From: Filobasidium wieringae
Taxonomy: Eukaryota; Basidiomycota; Tremellomycetes; Filobasidiales; Filobasidiaceae
Direction of reading: 5' to 3'
Assembly: GCA_001600055.1 (NCBI GenBank)
Contig: BCIV01000005.1
Location: 702,228 to 766,227 of the forward strand
Length of the DNA: 64,000 nt
Below the pieces are notes generated by a model, which was not told where the DNA came from, did not search any database, and was given only the letters and a program-made list of their open reading frames with translations. A program made the position numbers and the translations under genes. This document shows, one piece after another, positions 28,576 through 37,795 of the stretch; within the stretch, counting starts at the first letter, position 1, and each line of letters opens with the position of its first letter.

Positions 28576-28799
28576 CTTAGGTGGGGACCCTTGGGGGTCA
28601 TTCTCAAACAAACTAGACTGGATCGTAACTCGTCAGCCTTTGTATTGAGTTCGCCCCTTTCGCGCTAATACGACCTCGACTTCGGGATGATAACGTCGGT
28701 CGACATCCGACCGAGCTAAAGTCAGCGGCGGACCGGGACCGGACCGAAGCGTTCAATCATTTGATCATTCGGCGATCGGGGAATTGATTACATCTGAAA

Positions 28800-29911
28800 T
28801 CAATGCGCTGAAGCCATGACATTGAGTGTCTGGCTCGACAAGCCAGTGGCAGCTATACGGTCGCAGACAATGCTCGCGTCAGGATGCATCTGCAGAGCGG
28901 ACGACGGACACATGTGATTGACGCCTTCTTCAATCGTTCTTGCCAAAGCTTTAGCTTTCTTCGCTCCACTTGCAATGATGACTAACAGACCGCATAATCA
29001 GTTTAGCTAGGGTAGATTAGGTACGCCGTGACTGACGGATCTCGCTCGCATTCAATACTGTTGCGATGCCGACACTTAGCGCAGACATGGGTACTTCCTC
29101 TACGGAATTGAAAAACCGAGCCTATGGAAGTGCTTGTCAAGTCAGTAGTCCTGACAGAATGTCACAAGCTTACATTCACCCTCCTCGTATCTTCGCTTAA
29201 TTTGACGACTCTTGTACGACTTGCCAAACTGCTACCGGGCATATTGAAAGCAAGGTGCCCATCTTCTCCGATTCCTCCAACGAACAGGTCGATCCCACCT
29301 AGACTAGCGATCTTTGCCTCATATGCTCTGCACAAATTTTCCGGTGCTGGATCCACACCGCTCAGGAGGTTCCGCTGTTCAACCGGGATATTCACTTATA
29401 CAAACTCTTAATTCGAATCTCTTGGTCGCCAAAGAATACTGCTTACCATGCGAGAAGACTAAGCCGGCCTGGAGCAATCTGCTAAGCTTGTCCCTGTTCA
29501 TGGAATGCGTTCACTTACAGTGTACATCCATGAAGAATGCGTAGCTTTGCTCATGTTCAGCATCAAGACCAACGTATTCGTCCATATTGAACGTCACCAC
29601 ATACTTACCGAGATGTCATCCCAAGTGAGAGGATTAGTGGCAAAACAGGAGCCAGACCACGTACCTTGAAGCTGACTTCACCTGCTTTATACATCCTGAC
29701 TAATTCTCTATAAACAGGAATAATGGAGTTGCCGGTTGGAAGACCCAACACGAATGGTCTGTCGCTACTATGCTCCTTATGCTTGATACACTCGGCAACC
29801 CTTTGAGCTACCAGTAAGCAAGCGTCTTTCTCTTCCTGTCTAGAGAAAGAAGTCGATGAGTTATATCAAGGATATCTTCCGATTAAAAACTTACTTGATG
29901 ATTAAATGCAT
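28800..29911 (-). CDS. NAG1: Glucosamine-6-phosphate deaminase
   Basis: Seven exons: 29895-29911, 29665-29839, 29519-29603, 29447-29458, 29174-29394, 29037-29121, 28800-28981; 258 residues, as in the NagB family. It converts glucosamine-6-phosphate to fructose-6-phosphate and ammonia in the cytosol. Visible motifs are the start M-H-L-I-I-K, G-L-P-T-G-N-S near residue 40, F-N-M-D-E-Y-V-G-L with the catalytic Asp, H-F-F-S-H-V-N-I-P, and G-G-I-G-E-D-G-H-L-A-F-N with the acid/His pair. The fourth exon is 12 nt and supplies F-F-S-H. It diverges from the deacetylase gene across 249 bp, fitting shared induction by GlcNAc as in the Candida NAG cluster. Confidence 0.94.
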
Positions 29912-30160
29912 TCTATATCGCTCTGCAATAGAGAAACGTTGTGCAATCTAAGTGTCATGGGGGGAGAAGGACGGCTTTTATATGCTCGTCTCCGTCCAAT
30001 CTGTGCTTCTTGGCATCCTTTGTACACACCTTCGACAGAAGCAGTTTCCTCGTCATAGCAAACGTGTGTCGAGATTTTTGAACTATAAAGAGCTGATCGT
30101 AATCCTTGGGATTAGGTCATCGTGTCTAAAGAGCAGAAAAAGAACGAGAATAGACTCACA
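29912..30160. promoter_or_regulatory. Bidirectional promoter between deaminase and deacetylase genes
   Basis: The 249 bp between the two divergent GlcNAc genes must hold both promoters. A short inverted pair, GGACGG (29969-29974) and CCGTCC (29992-29997), spaced 17 nt, is the only symmetric element I notice. In known fungi the GlcNAc regulon is controlled by Ngs1 or Ron1-type regulators whose sites I cannot recognise by eye. Confidence 0.5.
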
Positions 30161-31848
30161 ATGCTGCTTCAACTCTACAACTGTTTCTTGGTCCGGCCCA
30201 ATGACGGTGAACTGACGAACTGCCTCACCTCTCTCTGGATAGATACGCTAACTGGCAAGATAATCCACGTAGGCGAATTCGAAAGGCAGTCTGCCGATTT
30301 GGACTGCTTCGGTTTCATTGAACCAATCCTACAGGAGGGAGAAATCCTTGCAGCTTCAAAGATAGATTTGAATGGCCAGATTCTTGCCCCAGGATTGATC
30401 GACATACAGATCAACGGAAGCTTCGATGTTGATCACAGCAATTGGAAGGGGAATGAGTCACAATACCGCAGGGGTATACAAATAACTTCGAAGAATCTGC
30501 CCCAAACGGGAGTCACAGCGTACATCCCGACGATCATATCACAATCTCCTGCTGTCTATCACAAGGTCCTACCTTTGATAACCGATGTTGCGCGCAGCCA
30601 TGCGATGCAGCGCGACCAGCGCGCGTGCTGCGAAGCGGCCCAGTCTGGTGCTCAAGTACTTGGTTTCCATGCAGAAGGACCTTTCTTGTCGTCCGAAAAG
30701 ATCGGATGCCATCCTAAAGCAAACGCTATCACAGCTGAGGAAGGGTGGAAGGCCTTTGAAGACGTATATGGCGAGGCCTCCTTGAAGCGCGATCCATCGG
30801 TTCGACCCTCCGTAAAACTGATCACGATGGCGCCTGAGCTTCCAGGGGTGATGGATTGCATAGCAAGATTGGTAGATACCGGATTTGTCATCAGTATTGG
30901 TCATTCGTACGTTTTGAACAGGTCGGCCGAAGTGATACCAGACTGAACGTTGATTGCTTCGCAGTGCCGCGAACACCATACAAGCCACTAAAGCTGTGTT
31001 CAATGGTGCGACTCTCATAACACACCTCTTCAATGCCATGAACTCGTTTCGCAAGTATCTTGACTATGTTGATTGACGGATCGATCTTGATCTGATTGAA
31101 CCTGTATTCCGAGTCGCAGACCATCGTGAGCCTGGTATCATTGGGCTTCTCAGTGGAGTCGATGATACAACTGCTGTTGATCCTTCGCAACAAGCCAATT
31201 CGAAATCCGTGACACCGAGCAAAGCTCACTTTCCAGTAGCACAACTACCAGTCCCCATTCAGCTTGAAAGGGTCAATGACCACAACTGGTCAGCCACAGG
31301 AGATACGTTGGTCTCGAGGTCACCACGGGCAAGGCCGTTTTGGAGTTGCATAGTTGATGGGTTACACGTACATCCAAGCGCAGTGCGGTTAGCTTATAGA
31401 GCATATCCTGAGGGATGTGTCCTAGTAACCGATGGTCAGTGATCTCGTATTGCTCCAAGTTCTTTTGCTGACGGCAACTTCAGCTGTATCGGTGATGGAT
31501 CCTCACTTGAAAGATGGGGTATATCCATGGCGGAAGGATGGTCATAGCATAACCAAATCTGGGGATGCGATCAAATTGACCGGCACCGATACCTTGGCAG
31601 GAGCAGCGGTCCCGCTTGACAGCTGTGTTCGTAATCTAGCGAAGTTCTGCAAGATTCCGCTCTCAAGAGCTATACACTGTGCAACCAGGAACCCCGCTAC
31701 AGCGATAGGTGGCTGGGTTGAAGCGACCAAGGGTGCTTTGAAAGTGGGATACGATGCAGATCTGACCGTGTGGGATCCAGTTACCGGGCAGATCACGGCA
31801 ACTTGGATAGCAGGACATGTCTACAACGATCGGAACGCGCGCGAATAA
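30161..31848 (+). CDS. DAC1: N-acetylglucosamine-6-phosphate deacetylase
   Basis: Four exons: 30161-30906, 30965-31050, 31120-31434, 31484-31848; 503 residues. It deacetylates GlcNAc-6-phosphate, feeding the adjacent deaminase. Motifs in order: A-P-G-L-I-D-I-Q-I-N-G, G-F-H-A-E-G-P-F-L (metal ligands), I-G-H-S, T-H-L-F-N-A-M, F-H-H-R-E-P-G, L-V-T-D-A with the catalytic Asp, and a C-terminal C-A-T-R-N-P-A. About 60 residues between G-L-L-S-G-V and the catalytic region look like a family-atypical Ser/Gln-rich insert. Intron 2 (31051-31119) fits only with a GC donor (GCAAGT) and CAG acceptor; that splice makes F-H-H-R-E-P-G intact. It converges with the next gene 105 bp away. Confidence 0.93.
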
Positions 31849-31952
31849 AACGATCAAAGGCGTAGGTAGCATCGTCGTGCATTCATATTGGTTGTTCATA
31901 AGGGAGTCTGACGTTACAAGTCGTGAATGGTTGGAATGTTGGATAGAGAAAT

Positions 31953-33074
31953 CTACAGCTCGTTGTGCAAGTGGTTGTTGTTACGGGCGTCGCCCAACAG
32001 CTGTTTTGAAGGGTTTTGAAGGCAGGGTCCGGTCTCGGCATCGATTTCAAACCGGGAAGACCCTTGTTCGGATTGTACCAGTTGTTGACGGTCGCGATGC
32101 TCCCATGCAAGCCATTCATTGACCTCTTGACGAACCGTTTCTTCACTTCTCCCCCAGCCTAGATCCAGCACGAAGCCGATACCTTGGGAACGAAGATCGT
32201 ACCGAGTTCGAAACCAAGGTTTTTTGTGTAAGGGGGAATCGCTACCCCTGACCAGACCCTGCGCGGGTCCGTCTAGCTTCGGTCTGATGATTTGTGCGGC
32301 ATGGACTTCCGGTGAGGCTGGAGGTGTCGGATCTGAGGCGTGGGCATTATCCGGTTTTGGCTTTACAGAGACAGCCGTCCCTTGCTGGTGGAATCCATGC
32401 CTGCTTTTAATGCTCGACTTGATTGCTCCATACCAACTATTCGCTGATCGCTGTGGTTTGTAACCAGTCTGAGATACGAGAGGGGCGGGTGGTATAATGT
32501 CGACTTGGGCAGGATCTGGAGCTACAGTTTTACTTGCTGAATCCAGGGCATCAACCGCTACGGCGATCACAGTATCTGCCCGATCGATCTGATTGACCGG
32601 CTTCTCATCCAACAACCTGTATCCTTCGAGCTTTGGCCAAAGCCATCGTCCATGATTGAGATCGATCCAGCTGCGAGAGGATATAGGCGCAGCGTACTTA
32701 AATCCCGACAAGGGTTCTTCGGCCTGACGAAGGCTTGGCTGCTCCTGGATCGTAGTGTTATATCCCGGCCGCATCGACATCGATCGAACGGGATCGTCAG
32801 GGAAAGATAGCGAGATATACGAAGAGCTCGAAAGGGCGTAGAAGTAGATTGAAAGCACAATGGTGCAGTAAAAGCAAGGTTTCAGCTTGAACCACATTGC
32901 GGCAATGAAGGCCAGCATGAAGATAGGCGAAGCAGCCGGAAATGGTAGAACGATCAAGAACAGGAGGAAGTTCCTGAGGCACATCATCTTGTAAGAACTG
33001 ATTGGCCGAATTGTCAGTCTTGAAGCAGAAAGCAAACTTGGCTTGATGAGATGAAATGAGTCGGCCTGAAGCAT
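31953..33074 (-). CDS. Hypothetical protein with N-terminal membrane segments
   Basis: One uninterrupted frame of up to 373 residues. Two hydrophobic stretches lie near residues 30-55 and 60-80 counted from the 33074 start (F-L-L-F-L-I-V-L-P-F; C-F-Y-C-T-I-V-L-S-I-Y-F-Y). The remaining 290 residues are hydrophilic, Pro/Ser-rich, with a more ordered Trp/Arg-containing end (W-F-R-T-R-Y-D-L; G-F-V-L-D-L-G-W-G). No family is recognised. The start is uncertain: ATG codons at 33074 or 32987 are both possible, the second placing the hydrophobic stretch at the very N terminus. Lack of introns is unusual here. Confidence 0.65.
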   Translation of the reverse strand: MLQADSFHLIKPSLLSASRLTIRPISSYKMMCLRNFLLFLIVLPFPAASPIFMLAFIAAMWFKLKPCFYCTIVLSIYFYALSSSSYISLSFPDDPVRSMSMRPGYNTTIQEQPSLRQAEEPLSGFKYAAPISSRSWIDLNHGRWLWPKLEGYRLLDEKPVNQIDRADTVIAVAVDALDSASKTVAPDPAQVDIIPPAPLVSQTGYKPQRSANSWYGAIKSSIKSRHGFHQQGTAVSVKPKPDNAHASDPTPPASPEVHAAQIIRPKLDGPAQGLVRGSDSPLHKKPWFRTRYDLRSQGIGFVLDLGWGRSEETVRQEVNEWLAWEHRDRQQLVQSEQGSSRFEIDAETGPCLQNPSKQLLGDARNNNHLHNEL

Positions 33075-33309
33075 CGAAGCATTTGCATTTCTATGCGTTT
33101 TACACTGCCGTAACGGTAACGACACATCTCAGCACGAACGGCACATCAGAGTATCGAGTATATCAAGGAAAAAGATTACAAAAAATTCAGAGTAGACAGG
33201 TTGTTACGGCCGTGATCACTATATACCAGCCGTAAGGGTACCACTATGGCAACAATTTGCAGGATTGCTTGTCAGTCCGCTTGAGGTAGTGCCTTAGCGG
33301 AGTCTGGCG

Positions 33310-34973
33310 CTACCTAGCGTCATCGATTGAGAAAACATCTCGAGTGCGGTCGTGCTCTGCAGAAGCGACGTCATGAGGACGGTACATTCCAGGTTGTGCT
33401 CCGTTGACTGCGGCTAAGCCCGAGTGCATGGAATCGCTGTCTGTCCGCTTCTGAACCGCACCCTGGACGGCCACAAGCGGGTCACTAGCTTCTGCGCTTC
33501 GTGCAGTCATAGGCGTTGGGCCTGGACTCATAGGATCCAAGGGGTAAAAGTCCAGCTTATCGTGAAAGATCGCGTTGGTACTCGAGAAGGTATCCTCCGA
33601 AGAGGTCTGAGATCGCTTTACTGAAGGCCCACTGCGCAAACCGACAATGCAACGATCAGGCGACGTAGCTTTTCGTTACTGCTCGGAAGGAGAAACCGAC
33701 CTTCCATGAGATAACAATACCATGTCTGCTTCGTCCGGATCGACAACGAATGGCAAGCATCGGCTTAGAAGCCGTTTATAGAATCTCGTAGTCTCAACAC
33801 CTGTCCAAGCGGTACGATAGTCAGAACGTCCCGGCGCGTGTTCGGAGCGGCTTACCAGTGGCGAAGCAGAAGAAAAATACGATACTGCAGGCCACGACAG
33901 TGTACCACTGCAAAAGCATGGACCGCCGCATATCCGGCGTAACCATACTTTCTGTCACGACGCCCACTGTGGTGAGGTTGATATGACCTCCAACGGAGGG
34001 ACCCTTGGCAAAGGGTTGAGGCCCGTTTGCATAGGATATTAAGTTGAAATATGCCCTCATCCTTCGTGAAAAGGGGTTCAGCCCAGCAAGTAAATAAGTA
34101 AGAACGGATCGAAGACTTACAAACAAGTAGCCAATTCTGCAACACTCAAAATGTATAGCCTCACAAATTGGTCTTTAGACGTTCGACTATCGCTTGATAT
34201 CATGGTCAACATTTTCGCGCGTCGGAGGTATATATTGACCAAAGCCATGACTGCAGGTATGTCGTATTCATGAGCCAAAAGCCTGACCCAAGTCTTCTCA
34301 GCGAACTTACCAGTAAAGATAAGAGCACCTATAGCTATGATGATAGGCACGAATGCCATCCAGAATGTGCCCCAAGCATTCCAGTACGTGCTCTGCATTG
34401 GTCCGTACCCCTCCACTATGTAATATCGACGATCCATCTGAGTGAGGTGCACAAGGATCCCAACGATCGGCCCCATCAATGATAACCCCAGGTCTACTAA
34501 ACGGTTGCGGCGTTTCAAGGCAACATCGTGAATCACAGAACGAGATCGAAGCGAAGTCAGGGCTTCGAGCTGACGAGCAAGGAGAAGATGTGATAAGGGC
34601 AGCCCGAAGTTATAGCCAACGATGATGGTGCAGCCTATAGTATCATGGTCAACTAAGCGGGTCTACTCTCAGGAGAAGCTCATCCATCGCATACCTATAT
34701 CTCCCCAAACTGGTGCCCTATTCTCGATGTTGTCATTCCATACGAGCGCTGTTTCCCCGTGTTGCAAATCGATCATCATCAATCACAGCGAGGATTGGTT
34801 TCCTCGCCCAACGACTTACAGTTTACAACATGTACGATGTTGAGAGATATCATCCAGAATGACATGCTCAAAGTGGCAACGTTTCTGATTCGTACGTGCC
34901 AAGGTACCACGTAAAGAACCGCAACAAGAGCCACTACCGAGGGGATGAAGAGATCCAAATGTTGTAGTACCAT
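33310..34973 (-). CDS. STE3-family pheromone-receptor-like GPCR (Cpr2-like)
   Basis: Seven exons: 34820-34973, 34695-34748, 34311-34634, 34121-34250, 33856-34061, 33701-33800, 33310-33631; 429 residues. Class D GPCR signatures: L-Y-V-V-P-W-H-V-R-I-R-N-V-A-T-L-S at TM1-loop-TM2, N-R-A-P-V-W-G-D-I before TM3, R-R-N-R-L-V-D-L-G-L-S-L with R-R-Y-Y-I-V-E-G-Y-G-P, and seven hydrophobic segments in all. A 150-residue hydrophilic tail follows. STE3 proteins bind lipopeptide pheromone and act through a G protein. The TM6 region (R-L-Y-I-L-S-V-A-E-L-A-T-C-L) lacks the conserved proline, as described for the constitutively active Cryptococcus Cpr2. No mating-type genes are adjacent. The exon 5 acceptor has two in-frame choices 6 nt apart. 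Confidence 0.88.
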
Positions 34974-35545
34974 GCTGTTCACGATGAAGAAAAGGGTTTG
35001 TAGGTCTCGAAACAGTCCAGACGATCGCTTAGTTGATCTGTTCGAACTTCGCCACTCATGTTCGATTTTATATGTTCCAGAGAGCGGGAAAACCTTGGCC
35101 GACGTATCTAGCGAAGACTACTTTGCCCTGCCTTTGTGAAGATCCAGCAAGTCATGTCGCGGGTGGATGAAGATTGTGAAGATATATTTGGTGCAAAAGC
35201 CCTTTGACAAGATTCCTGCTCGATGCCACCATGCGAGGCCGATACAAAAAACGGTATCGCAAGTGTTTCGCGCGACTTACGCTCGGCGAAAAGTTGTTAC
35301 GGCCCCTGGTCCTGCAAAGCTCCCGAAACGCTGCTCAACACTGGTGTTCCTTTCAAGGACCTTCCTTCTCGGAGGGAGTGATGACACAATGCATATCATG
35401 TCGTGAGGATACGGTTCGTTACAAGCATGCAATCGTGCGTCCTGAAGACTAGATAGGAAACAAAGCAGTCCTTGGTATCGTTTTGATGAGACTGAGAAAG
35501 GACGGGGAGGGATCATGAACGTGCAAAGAAAAATTCGTGAAGGGA
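34974..35545. other. Intergenic: receptor promoter and HMG-CoA synthase 3' flank
   Basis: About 570 bp. Short frames on both strands carry no motif. I looked for a small pheromone precursor ending in a CAAX box and found none here. Confidence 0.5.
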
Positions 35546-37392
35546 TTAAGCGGATCCTTTGACCTTGTAGGTACGCCTGAACATATGGTCGATCTTCTCA
35601 AGGTAGTAAGCTCCCTCGAGGATGTTGTCCAGGTCTCCGCTTGGGGTGTAATCGACGGCGTTGTGGTTTTCCTCTCGCAACTGTGATACATGGGATAGAG
35701 TTAATTGACAGGTTCAGTTCAGACATAAAAAGAATACTGACCTTCATAGCGGAAACGTATTCAGTGCATGGAACGACCTTCATAGCAGCCAATCGCTCCT
35801 TGACCTGCATCTTCTCGGCGATCTCCTTGGTGCTACCAGCGACCCTCATAGAGAAGAAAGAAGCGGCACAACCGGACCCGTAGGAGAACATTCCGACGCG
35901 AGCACCTTGCTATTCGTACCAAACACATCGAGCGTTAGACATCTTGTGGAAGGCCCTCCTCAGGTGGATCGGATGGTACATACCAAGTCATCGGAAGCGA
36001 CGTTAGCCAATAAACTGGCCAAACCGCCGTATAGACTGGCAGTGTACATGTTTCCACATCGCTTGCAGCAGTCCATACCGGGCTCGACGGACTTGTTGAA
36101 GTGAGACTTGGCAACACCGAGCATAGTTTTCTCTACCACCTTATCGGTGAGTGACTTAAAGTTGTCCAACTGAGCCATCTCTTGGGGGACATCAGCGTAC
36201 TTGGCGGCAGTAGGGTTGGCAACAAAGTCCTACAAAGTTTGTAACGGGTCCCGCCTTCAGCATTATGGTATAAGTTTATATGGAAGTGTGCTTACGTTGT
36301 AGAACAACCTGGCGTGACCCTTCTGGACAAGCTTTCCGTAAGGTCTGAATGAGGTTTATGGTCAGCAGTTTCTTCAAACTTCTAAGATCGCTCGAACATG
36401 AGGCTTACGAGTGAAACAAGATATAATCGAAGCTCTCGGCATCGACACCGACTTTAATGGCCTTACTGTCCTCGGAAACATCTCCGTTAGTGGCGGAATA
36501 TCGCTTGGCGTATTTGGCCTTGTAGGTAGAGTAAGACTGGTCTAAAGCTCCAAGGTAGGAGGTTAAGGTGAGGGGTCCGTCAACGGTGGGCTAAAAAAGA
36601 GTGGAAGAAAGAATCGTCGACAAGGTTGCGATCTAGAAAGCGGCTCTATACGCACGTATTCCTTGGCCAATTCGGGCTTGTAGAAGTCCCAGGCGTTAGT
36701 CATGTAAGTTCCGTGTACGGCTAGTGGGCAGGTCCAGGATCAGCTTATGTACTCTTCCTTTATGAGAAGGGATAATTTACGTTCGAGGACGAGAGGCGCA
36801 TCAGGTCCGATCAAACAAGCGAAAGCTCCGGCACCTCCGACAGGTCGGGCGCTACCCTCGGCGTAAATGGCGATGTCTCCAGCGAAGACGATAGCGTTCC
36901 TTCCATCCCAACTTTCACTCTGAATCCAGTTGACGGCGTTGAACAAAGCAGCGGTTCCTCCGTAACAGGCGTTCTTGCTGTCAATTCCCTCAATATCGTA
37001 GTTGCCAGAGCTGGCAAAAAGGTCCATCAGGACGGTCTTGACCGACTTGGACTTGTCAATGATGGTTTCCGTTCCAACATCCAATCGACCGATAGAGGTG
37101 GGGTCGATGTTGTACTTCTTCAAAAGGGAGGAGACGGCAGAGAGAGCGAACGAGTTGATGTCTTCTCGGTCATCGGTACAAGCCATGTACTTCTGTCCCA
37201 AACCGATGGTGTACTTTCCCTTGGCTACGCCGTCGAAGTCCTCGAGCTCATCTTCAGAGATACACTGTTGCACGAAATGACAGAATCAGCTATTAGGTCG
37301 GCTGTCGTGAGAACAGACACCCAGCGCACCCTCTTAGGAAAGTACATCTCCATCGCCTTGATTCCGACATTCTGAGGTCTAGGAAGAGCCAT
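35546..37392 (-). CDS. ERG13: Hydroxymethylglutaryl-CoA synthase
   Basis: Eight exons: 37330-37392, 36781-37264, 36656-36720, 36409-36590, 36296-36344, 35984-36229, 35742-35909, 35546-35680; 463 residues. It condenses acetyl-CoA with acetoacetyl-CoA to HMG-CoA at the start of the mevalonate/ergosterol pathway. The N terminus has [12 protein letters not shown]; the catalytic Cys is in S-K-N-A-C-Y-G-G, the active-site His in I-L-F-H-S-P-Y-G-K, and [10 protein letters not shown] lies in the C-terminal region. Length matches the cytosolic enzyme with no targeting extension. It is followed 572 bp downstream by the receptor gene in the same orientation. Confidence 0.96.
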
Positions 37393-37795
37393 TGTTGTGT
37401 TTTGTTGTTGATGTGAGTGGTGAGTGGTATTCGGTCAATTGGTGTAGTAGAATCGGTAAACGAGTGAGTGCAAGGAGCAAGCAAAAGAGAAAAGGATAAG
37501 AGTGGAAGGTGAGAGGAGAGGTGAGATATAAAGCTTTTGATGAGGCCAGACAATGATCTTGATGAGCTGTTATCACTTTCACTGAAGGGAACCGCTCAAC
37601 TTTATTATTATTCGTGGGGATCGCTCGCTCGACCCTCGTACGAGAACGCGAAGGAAGGCATTTTACGTAATTCATCATACACGCTAAATCCTCAAGCGCA
37701 GTACCAAAGCACAAAAAGCGCACATGTCGCGTTTCACATCATTGCAGCTTATTGTCTGCCTAGCGCTAGTCGTCGGAACTACAGTATAACATGCT
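37393..37795. promoter_or_regulatory. HMG-CoA synthase upstream region
   Basis: About 400 bp between two minus-strand genes. Near 37411-37427 the sequence GTGAGTGGTGAGTGG, on the other strand CCACTCACCACTCAC, resembles a doubled sterol-regulatory element half-site. Sre1 control of sterol genes is known in Cryptococcus; a site here is a weak inference. A CT/GA-rich run lies nearer the ATG. Confidence 0.3.

Noticed and set aside
29969..29997. CGG-N17-CCG palindrome as a Zn2Cys6 site
   Set aside because: The spacing is longer than known sites for such factors; could be chance.
31121..31434. Deacetylase exon using a normal GT donor at 31055
   Set aside because: Every AG that keeps the downstream frame is out of phase with that donor and breaks the F-H-H-R-E-P-G motif.
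34974..35545. Search for a CAAX pheromone precursor beside the receptor
   Set aside because: No short frame ending in Cys plus two aliphatic residues and a terminal residue was found on either strand.
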